From an uncultured Eubacteriales bacterium (lineage in GTDB: Bacteria > Bacillota > Clostridia > Oscillospirales > CAG-272), in the NCBI GenBank assembly GCA_949286815.1, contig CASEEB010000153.1:1-5814 (forward strand): a DNA stretch of 5,814 nucleotides, given 5' to 3'. Positions 1 to 5,208 of the stretch are shown here, piece after piece; within the stretch, counting starts at the first letter, position 1; the number at the start of each line of letters is the position of its first letter. The notes beneath the pieces were generated by a model. That model was not told the origin of the DNA. It made no database searches and was given only the letters and a program-made list of their open reading frames with translations. The translations under genes and the position numbers were made by a program.

Positions 1-467
1 CTTCTCATTCTCACATGCCCTATCTCGCCGGCCATACCGCAAGTGCCGCTGTAAAGCTTACCGTTCAGAATAATTCCCGCGCCCATTCCGGTACCGCAGG
101 TCAGAAAAATCATATTCTGACTGCCCCTACCCGCTCCGTACTTCCATTCAGCCAAAGCGCACGCGTCGGCGTCATTCCGCAAAAACGCCGGTACACCAAA
201 CTCTTTTTCAAGCATTTCCGTAATGCGGACATTATCCCAGCCGGGCAGGTTCGGCGGAGACATTATAATTCCTCTTTTGCTGTCAAGCGGTCCGCCGCAG
301 CTGACTCCTATCCTGTCGGTTTTGCCTAATTTTCTCACCGCGTCAAATATTTTCTCAAGCGTTGAATCACGGTCGGCAGTCTCGAATTTTACTTTATCAA
401 GTATTTCAAAGCCGTCGCTGAGCACCACGGCGCATTTTGTTCCTCCGATATCAATCCCCGTTATCAT
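1..467 (-). CDS. ROK-family sugar kinase (glucokinase-like), N-terminal part, cut by window edge
   Basis: Reading the minus strand from the ATG at 467-465 gives 155 open codons running off the left edge, so only the N-terminal half of a typical ~300-residue ROK protein is visible. It opens with the phosphate-binding motif ITGIDIGGTK (residues 2-11). Next come SCGGPLD (56-62), the sugar-contacting stretch SPPNLPGW (70-77), LRNDADA (96-102) with the likely catalytic Asp99, the second phosphate motif GTGMGAG (125-131), and AGEIGHV (146-152), whose Glu and His start the ROK substrate/zinc signature. There is no helix-turn-helix before the kinase domain, so it is an enzyme rather than a NagC/XylR-type repressor. 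Family knowledge: ROK kinases phosphorylate hexoses such as glucose, N-acetylglucosamine or N-acetylmannosamine in the cytoplasm; the exact sugar cannot be told here. The start is supported by AAGGAGT ten bases upstream and a promoter at 511-539. Confidence 0.9.
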   Translation of the reverse strand, partial: MITGIDIGGTKCAVVLSDGFEILDKVKFETADRDSTLEKIFDAVRKLGKTDRIGVSCGGPLDSKRGIIMSPPNLPGWDNVRITEMLEKEFGVPAFLRNDADACALAEWKYGAGRGSQNMIFLTCGTGMGAGIILNGKLYSGTCGMAGEIGHVRMR

Positions 468-477
468 GAATCTGAAA

Positions 478-484
478 ACTCCTT
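478..484 (-). promoter_or_regulatory. Ribosome binding site of the ROK gene
   Basis: On the minus strand the sequence reads AAGGAGT, ten bases before the ATG at 467. This is a near-complete Shine-Dalgarno match and fixes the start codon of the kinase. Confidence 0.8.
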
Positions 485-510
485 ATCTGAAATTTAATTC
501 ATCTCTGAAA

Positions 511-539
511 ATTATAACATATGATATTCAAATATTCAA
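511..539 (-). promoter_or_regulatory. Housekeeping-type promoter of the ROK gene
   Basis: On the minus strand TTGAAT (539-534) and a perfect TATAAT (516-511) are separated by 17 bases, matching a sigma-A/sigma-70 promoter (4/6 and 6/6). Predicted transcription start is near 504, giving a leader of about 37 nt. The -35 box lies in two adjacent copies of ATATTCAA (plus strand 524-531 and 532-539), which could be an operator, but this is only inference. Confidence 0.65.
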
Positions 540-593
540 TATGTTTTTAAAATAAATAACAATCGGTTTTCATGTAACAAAAAACGCATAAAC

Positions 594-622
594 TTGACAA
601 TTGTTTTTATTCATGCTATAAT
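594..622 (+). promoter_or_regulatory. Perfect consensus sigma-70/sigma-A promoter driving the repeat array and RCC1 gene
   Basis: TTGACA (594-599), a 17-base spacer and TATAAT (617-622) match the consensus at all twelve positions with optimal spacing. The predicted start site is near 629, inside the 5' arm of array unit 1, so transcripts would begin with the repeat array. The palindrome TTGTATACAA (622-631) overlaps the end of the -10 box and the start site; it could be an operator as well as part of the first stem. No other convincing plus-strand promoter was seen before the gene at 1079, so this is probably the promoter of that gene. Confidence 0.85.
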
Positions 623-623
623 T

Positions 624-714
624 GTATACAACATAATGTAATCAATAAAATATTATTTAACTTGTTGTATACCGCAGTTTTGCTTTCGCAAAACTGTCCG
701 GGTTGTATCCTATA
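624..714 (+). repeat. Array unit 1 (91 bp)
   Basis: Stem arms GTATACAAC (624-632) and GTTGTATAC (664-672) enclose a 31-nt loop; the hairpin arms are 675-683 and 688-696 with a TTTC loop. CCG (672-674) and CGG (699-701) could extend the hairpin past a 2-nt bulge. If transcription starts near 629 the first bases of the 5' arm are missing from the RNA, leaving only about four to five pairs in this copy. Confidence 0.8.
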
Positions 715-805
715 GTATACAACATAATGTAATCAATAAAATATTATTTAATTTGTTGTATACCGCAGTTTTGCTTTCGCAAAACTGTCCGGGTCTTATC
801 CTATA
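715..805 (+). repeat. Array unit 2 (91 bp)
   Basis: Arms GTATACAAC (715-723) and GTTGTATAC (755-763), 31-nt loop, hairpin arms 766-774 and 779-787. It differs from unit 1 at only three sites (752, 795 and 796), so the duplication is recent or homogenised. Its 5' arm can pair instead with GTTGTAT at 702-708 in the tail of unit 1, giving a competing hairpin across the unit border. Confidence 0.8.
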
Positions 806-911
806 GTATACAGCGTGAAGTAATCAATAAAATATTGTTTCATATGCTGTATTTGCATACAGTATAAGCTGTATGCCACAGTTTTGCTTTTGCAAAACTG
901 TACGGGATTAT
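806..911 (+). repeat. Array unit 3 (106 bp, divergent, with extra hairpin segment)
   Basis: The arms are GTATACAGC (806-814) and GCTGTAT (846-852), with a 31-nt loop; the A-U pair of units 1/2 is replaced by G-C. Between stem and hairpin there is an extra segment with a second GCTGTATG. It allows two further, mutually exclusive hairpins: 843-852 with 857-866 (ten pairs including one G-U, TTGC loop) and GCATACAG 855-862 with CTGTATGC 869-876 (eight pairs). The 9-bp hairpin is retained (879-887 with 892-900), now with a TTTT loop. Confidence 0.75.
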
Positions 912-957
912 GTATACGGCTAAGTAATCAATCAAATGTTATCAACCGGCTGTATAC
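912..957 (+). repeat. Array unit 4 (46 bp, partial: stem and loop only)
   Basis: Arms GTATACGGC (912-920) and GCTGTATAC (949-957) form nine pairs including one G-U around a 28-nt loop that keeps GTAATCAAT (924-932). The second 9-bp hairpin is absent. This terminal copy ends 121 bases before the RCC1 start codon. Confidence 0.7.
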
Positions 958-1078
958 AGTGATTTACGGTTCGTCGGGAATGTTATGATTTTCGGCATCC
1001 GAGTCGGAATTCAAAAAAGATAAAGACCGAAATTGCGCAAAGTTTGCATTAATATCAGGAGAAACAGGAGGATAGAAA
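958..1078 (+). other. Remaining leader between array and RCC1 start
   Basis: These 121 bases follow the array. I see no terminator, no further repeat copy and no convincing promoter; only weak short complementarity such as TCGG (992-995) with CCGA (999-1002). The stretch ends in a strong RBS, so array and gene are probably on one transcript. Confidence 0.5.
1066..1071 (+). promoter_or_regulatory. Ribosome binding site of the RCC1-repeat gene
   Basis: AGGAGG stands seven bases before the ATG at 1079. An in-frame TAG at 1073-1075 excludes any earlier start, so the start is well fixed. Confidence 0.9.
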
Positions 1079-4000
1079 ATGGCAAGAGAAAACATAACTC
1101 CCGAACAGGAAAAAATCCTGAGGCGCAAGGGTATAATTTCTTTCAACAACAAAATATTTGCCTCACTGTATTCCGATGGTCACGTGGTCGTATCGTCGTC
1201 CTCCGGCAAGACACATACCGAAGGCGATTTTTCGGAGGTCGACGAATGGAAAAACATACGATATATTTCCTGCGGGGCAACATTCCTGTGCGCTGTAGAT
1301 TCCGACGGGAACCTTTCGGTTGCCGGCAGACCGGAATTTGATTTTCCCGAAAAAATAAGCGGCGCCTGTGCCGTGGAATGCGGCGCTTCTCATATTGCGG
1401 TTTTGTTTACGGACGGGCATGTAAAATGCATTGGTGTCAATTTATACGGGGAATGCAACACCGAAAGATGGGAAAACATTGTCGATATTTGCTGCGGCGA
1501 CAACATAACGGCGGCACTGCGGGCAGACGGTACGGTTCTGTGCGCCGGAAAAAACGCCGCGAAGCTTGAGATATCCATGAATAAGTACAAGCTGCTCTCG
1601 ATATATTCCTCGTCAAACGGAGAGACGCTTTTCGGGATTATTGACGGCGGAAGCATTATGTCAACTTCAAACAGAAAGCCGGAATTCTTTGAAAAAAGCA
1701 TTGTTTACATCAACCCGAATACCGTTCCGGTTTCGGTGATAACGGAATCCGGCGAGCTTATATACAAAAAAACCGTCCTGAACTCCAAAACCTCGGACGG
1801 TCATGCCTGTATGTGCGCGGGTGACAATCAAAGCCTTTATTATGTCACAAACGAAGGCTACATCCGTATGCTGTCGGGGAAAAGATTCAATGTTAATCTT
1901 GCGGGAAACCGGATTTACGAGAGTTTTGATAATCTGGATACCGAAAGAGAAAACAAAAAGGCAAATCAGGAAATACTTGAAAAAGCAAAAGAAGCCGCGG
2001 CGGCAACTGCCATGAAGCTGAAAGATTCCGTTCATTGCAGCGAAAGCATGACCATATGCGTCAGCGCAAACGAAAAAATATATTCTACAATGCTTTCCAA
2101 AAGCACCGAAAAAATCGGCGGGGCAATCGGCGCGGACTGCGGCAACAGTCACCTTTTAATTCTGCTTGCCAACGGCACGGTCAAAGCTTACGGAAGCAAT
2201 AAAAACGGATGCTGCAATACCGACTCCTGGCGGAACGTAACATCCGTGTGCGCGGGGACCGACATATCCCTGGGCGTCCGTTCGGACGGCAGTGTTCTTT
2301 TGGCGGGCAGATCCGCGTATATCAACACCTCTCCCGTTCTGAAGTGGAAAAACATAGTTCGCATAAAATGCGAGACCGAATATATAGCCGCGCTTGACAG
2401 CAGCGGGAAGATACAGATATGCGGCAACGCTCCTTTTGGTTACGAAAGCATTTCCGAAATCCAAAACATTTCCGATTTCTGCATATCTCCTACACACATC
2501 GTTCTTTATATGTCGGACAGGAAAGTCATGACATACGGAGCCGGAAATTCCGGAGATGGCGTCACTTCACATTGGAAAAACATCCGCCAGGTCGTCTGCG
2601 CGGAAAACTATACTGCCGCGCTCGGATATAACGGAAAAATTTACGCCGAGGGAGACAACAGTTTCGGTCAGTGCGAGGTCGCTAAATTTTCCGATATAGT
2701 GTCGATATCGTGCGGGAAAAACCATATTGTCGCGCTTGACATTCACGGAAATGTATCCGCCGCCGGAGCCAACGGCTTCGGGCAATGCAACGTATCTCAA
2801 TGGAAAGATATCGTCGCGGTATACTGCGGAAAAAATCACACCGTGGGACTGGACAAAGCCGGATTTTTGCACGCCTGCGGGCAAAACATAAACGGTCAGT
2901 GCGATATATCATTATTCAGACTCTTTGACAACATTGAAGACTACGACAAAGAAAGAAATGAGGTCATAGGAAAACGCCTTGTCGGAAATAATACGGACAA
3001 AAAAGACTTTTCCGACGAGTCCCCGTCTATATACAAGGCGCGTACGGAACTGCCCACAGATCCGGAAGAACACCAAACACCTCTGCCCATTCTTGAAAAT
3101 ATACGCTTTGACTGTTCAAGATACGAGGGCAAAGTGGCATTTGACTCAAACGGCACATACGCGGTATGCGCCACGGAGGGTCTTGCGATCTCCGGAAAAA
3201 CAAGCTCACTTAAGAGCGGTTCTTTTGTCTTTCTGCGTTCGGCAAAAGGATTTATCACAGGAATAGATATTCACGGCAAAGTAAGATGCGTCGGGCGCGC
3301 GTTTGACGGTATTGACAAATGGGAAAATATTTTAAGCATAGATAACGGAAGCAATCATATATCGGCTCTGTGCCGTAACGGAAAGGTGCTTTGCGCCTCT
3401 GACGGCGACAATATACCGCTTCCGACGGACAACTGGAGCGATATACAAAAAATAGCCTGCGGAAACAACTTCACTCTCGGACTTACTCATGAGGGAAATG
3501 TACTCTTTGCAATAGTATGTGACGATACGGAAGACGCATACACGCCGATTTCGGAAATCTCGGAGCTTACAAATATCCGGAACATTTTTGCCTTTGAAAA
3601 CACCGCCGTCGCTATCGACTTACGCGGGAAACCGCATATATTCGGAAACACGTATGACTCAAAAGACGAAATTGAAGCGCTGTCGGGAATCGCGGATGTC
3701 AAACTTTCCCCCTCCCACATTGTCTTTTTGACATCGGACGGGATTGTATATTCGTTCGGAAGTAATGAATACGGAGAATGCAATACTCAAAAATGGCACA
3801 ACGCGGTTTCAATATCCGCCGCCGACAAGAGGACCGTCGCGGTAAGAGCGGACGGCAAACTGCTGTATGCCGGAAAAATGAAGGAACAGTTTGAAAATAC
3901 AGACAACATAGTTTCGGCATTTTGCGATGAATATTATGTATGCCTGATAAGCAACTCCGGAGAATTGTTCTGCGTCTCCGAAGCAGGTCTGAAAAATACC

Positions 4001-4843
4001 GGCTTCCATGTATTTATACCGGGGCCGGACAACAATACGATACTGCGCTCGTGCGGACACGATATTCCGTTCTATATATCGGCAAAAACACTCTCTTCGC
4101 ACATGTCGGTATCGAACACCGAAAAAGCATATATAGATTTTGGCAATACCCTTTACGTCTATAACCGCTCCTCAGCCAACACATATTTTCACTCCAGAGA
4201 AAATGTTTCACTGACAGACTGCGGCAACAACCATTCCGCCTATATAAAGAATAAAATACTTTATCTTAACGGTGACAACAGCTACGGTCAATGTGACCTC
4301 GACAAATCGGAAAACGCCGCTTACGCGGCTTGCGGGACATACACCACGGCTTTGGTTCAGACAAACGGAGATGTAAAAATGTGCGGGCTTAACGACTGCG
4401 GGCAATGTGACACGGAAAACATAAATCAGGTCTCGATGGCTGCGTGCGGAACATATCACACCGCGTTTCTCAGGTCTGACGGAAAGGTGGTCTGTGTGGG
4501 AAACAACAAATACGGGCAATGCGACACATCTGCCTGGGAAAATATCGTATACGTGTCATGCGGAGATTATCATACAATAGGAGTAACCGCAAGCGGTCAT
4601 GTTGAAAGCGCCGGAGACAACAGTTGTTCACAGCTGGTACCCAAAAATATATCGGGCATCGCCTGCGTCGCGTGCGCCCCTTACTCCACACTTTGTCTGA
4701 ATTTTGACGGAACTCTTATACCATTCGGTTTTTCGCGCGACATGGAAGAAAAATTATTGAAAAAAAGGTCATGCGTCGCAATAAAATGCCGTGAAAACAA
4801 AATATTCATATTCTATACCGACGGCCACGTTGAAATCATCTGA
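1079..4843 (+). CDS. Giant RCC1-type beta-propeller repeat protein (1254 aa), function unknown
   Basis: The protein is made of about 30 diverged repeats of the RCC1/ATS1 kind, with consensus W-(K/E)-N-I-V-x-(V/I)-x-C-G-x-x-H-T-x-x-L-x-x-D-G-x-V-x-x-x-G followed by G-x-N-x-(Y/F)-G-(Q/E)-C-(N/D). The clearest blades lie around residues 525-610 and 1060-1180. Two charged helical, probably coiled-coil, linkers interrupt the repeats at about 285-316 (starts FDNLDTEREN) and about 613-670 (FDNIEDYDKERNE). With ~290 residues per block I infer four seven- or eight-bladed propellers: 1-285, 317-612, 680-970 and 970-1254. There is no signal peptide, membrane helix, sorting motif or catalytic domain, so a cytoplasmic binding scaffold is likely. 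RCC1 propellers in general bind proteins or chromatin, but no partner can be named for this one. Cysteine is frequent, mostly at the blade positions SCG and GQC. Expression probably starts at the promoter at 594-622, with the stem-loop array in the leader. Confidence 0.9.
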   Translation: MARENITPEQEKILRRKGIISFNNKIFASLYSDGHVVVSSSSGKTHTEGDFSEVDEWKNIRYISCGATFLCAVDSDGNLSVAGRPEFDFPEKISGACAVECGASHIAVLFTDGHVKCIGVNLYGECNTERWENIVDICCGDNITAALRADGTVLCAGKNAAKLEISMNKYKLLSIYSSSNGETLFGIIDGGSIMSTSNRKPEFFEKSIVYINPNTVPVSVITESGELIYKKTVLNSKTSDGHACMCAGDNQSLYYVTNEGYIRMLSGKRFNVNLAGNRIYESFDNLDTERENKKANQEILEKAKEAAAATAMKLKDSVHCSESMTICVSANEKIYSTMLSKSTEKIGGAIGADCGNSHLLILLANGTVKAYGSNKNGCCNTDSWRNVTSVCAGTDISLGVRSDGSVLLAGRSAYINTSPVLKWKNIVRIKCETEYIAALDSSGKIQICGNAPFGYESISEIQNISDFCISPTHIVLYMSDRKVMTYGAGNSGDGVTSHWKNIRQVVCAENYTAALGYNGKIYAEGDNSFGQCEVAKFSDIVSISCGKNHIVALDIHGNVSAAGANGFGQCNVSQWKDIVAVYCGKNHTVGLDKAGFLHACGQNINGQCDISLFRLFDNIEDYDKERNEVIGKRLVGNNTDKKDFSDESPSIYKARTELPTDPEEHQTPLPILENIRFDCSRYEGKVAFDSNGTYAVCATEGLAISGKTSSLKSGSFVFLRSAKGFITGIDIHGKVRCVGRAFDGIDKWENILSIDNGSNHISALCRNGKVLCASDGDNIPLPTDNWSDIQKIACGNNFTLGLTHEGNVLFAIVCDDTEDAYTPISEISELTNIRNIFAFENTAVAIDLRGKPHIFGNTYDSKDEIEALSGIADVKLSPSHIVFLTSDGIVYSFGSNEYGECNTQKWHNAVSISAADKRTVAVRADGKLLYAGKMKEQFENTDNIVSAFCDEYYVCLISNSGELFCVSEAGLKNTGFHVFIPGPDNNTILRSCGHDIPFYISAKTLSSHMSVSNTEKAYIDFGNTLYVYNRSSANTYFHSRENVSLTDCGNNHSAYIKNKILYLNGDNSYGQCDLDKSENAAYAACGTYTTALVQTNGDVKMCGLNDCGQCDTENINQVSMAACGTYHTAFLRSDGKVVCVGNNKYGQCDTSAWENIVYVSCGDYHTIGVTASGHVESAGDNSCSQLVPKNISGIACVACAPYSTLCLNFDGTLIPFGFSRDMEEKLLKKRSCVAIKCRENKIFIFYTDGHVEII

Positions 4844-4897
4844 CATGCGAAAGACAAATTTTTCTGTCATCCGGGCAAACTAAAATCTATCAAAAAT

Positions 4898-4933
4898 AAG
4901 GGACTGAGTCAAATTACATTTGCTCACTCCCTT
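4898..4933 (+). terminator. Hairpin after the RCC1 gene, first of two terminator-like structures
   Basis: AAGGGA, TGAG and CAAAT (4898-4914) pair with ATTTG, CTCA and TCCCTT (4918-4933) around a TAC loop: 15 pairs with one C-C mismatch and one bulged T. It starts 55 bases after the stop codon. The T-run after it is poor, so alone it may act as an RNA-stabilising or partial terminator hairpin. Confidence 0.55.
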
Positions 4934-4942
4934 TAGTCTGAA

Positions 4943-4980
4943 AACCCGCCATCTATAAAAGACAGCGGGTTATTTTTATA
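4943..4980 (+). terminator. Rho-independent terminator of the RCC1 gene
   Basis: AACCCGC (4943-4949) pairs perfectly with GCGGGTT (4965-4971), followed by ATTTTTATA. A GC-rich stem followed at once by a T-rich tract is the normal intrinsic terminator form. It closes the promoter-array-gene unit. On the minus strand the stem is followed only by TTTTC, so termination of the converging glycosidase gene here would be weak. Confidence 0.75.
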
Positions 4981-5056
4981 TGTGTTTACAGCACTTTTTA
5001 TAACTATTATTTCAATACTACCGCTTTACAAACAGAAATTTAAAGTGTAGCAAAGA
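4981..5056. other. AT-rich intergenic stretch without recognisable features
   Basis: All forward frames that I translated hit stop codons quickly, and no promoter with proper spacing was found: TTTACA at 4985-4990 and at 5025-5030 have no good -10 box at 16-18 bases. Confidence 0.5.
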
Positions 5057-5199
5057 ATGTGGAAGTTTGCTTACAAACAATCTTGCGCTTGCGATAAGCA
5101 CATAGAGAATAGCTCTCGGGTTCAGCCAGCGATTAAACCGACGCTGAAAGTCGGATACGGAACCCGCCGCCTAAGAGACGTGGGACCATATGCGCTATG
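5057..5199. other. Candidate structured element of consecutive stem-loops, unrecognised
   Basis: Several perfect complementarities follow each other. ATGTG (5057-5061) pairs with CACAT (5099-5103), enclosing GTTTG / CAAAC (5065-5069 and 5074-5078). GAGA (5105-5108) pairs with TCTC (5114-5117). GGGTTC (5118-5123) pairs with GAACCC (5160-5165), enclosing either CAGCG / CGCTG (5127-5131 and 5142-5146) or CCGAC / GTCGG (5138-5142 and 5150-5154). CATA (5187-5190) pairs with TATG (5196-5199). Base composition is richer in G+C than the stretch just before it. It could be a small RNA, a remnant of a transposon-linked guide RNA, or the 3' untranslated region of the converging minus-strand gene. The strand is not determinable, and I match it to no known family. 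Confidence 0.35.
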
Positions 5200-5208
5200 T
5201 TATAATTG

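Larger units (their letters stand above)
624..957 (+). repeat. Tandem array of 3.5 stem-loop units, probable structured RNA leader
   Basis: Four head-to-tail units start with GTATACAAC or a variant at 624, 715, 806 and 912. Each full unit has (a) a stem whose arms are GTATACAAC and GTTGTATAC, (b) a 28-31 nt AT-rich loop with invariant GTAATCAAT, (c) a perfect 9-bp hairpin CAGTTTTGC / GCAAAACTG with a 4-nt loop, and (d) a linker such as TCCGGG...TCCTATA leading to the next unit. Units 1 and 2 are 97% identical; units 3 and 4 diverge but keep pairing by coordinated changes in the arms. The hairpins are not followed by T-runs, so they are not intrinsic terminators. No open reading frame of note crosses the array. 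It lies directly downstream of a perfect promoter and upstream of the RCC1 gene. I do not recognise it as a known riboswitch or RNA class. Possible roles are a protein-binding leader, a multi-copy small RNA, or a DNA-level binding array; all are inference. Confidence 0.85.

Noticed and set aside
15..555. Plus-strand reading frames of 104 and 110 residues
   Set aside because: They are opposite-strand frames over the ROK kinase, whose motifs and start signals are clear; neither shows a domain or an RBS.
675..900. The 9-bp hairpins of units 1-3 as intrinsic terminators
   Set aside because: Each is followed by GTCCGGG- or GTACGGG-type sequence rather than a T-run, so transcription is expected to pass through.
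624..957. Array as a CRISPR locus
   Set aside because: The whole 91-bp unit is repeated, with no unique spacers between short repeats, and no cas gene is present.
624..957. Array as retron or diversity-generating element RNA
   Set aside because: No reverse transcriptase is encoded anywhere in the window, and no template/variable repeat pair matches the array.
964..1152. Minus-strand 62-residue frame across the RCC1 start
   Set aside because: It overlaps the RBS and start of the RCC1 gene, has no own RBS or domain, and appears fortuitous.
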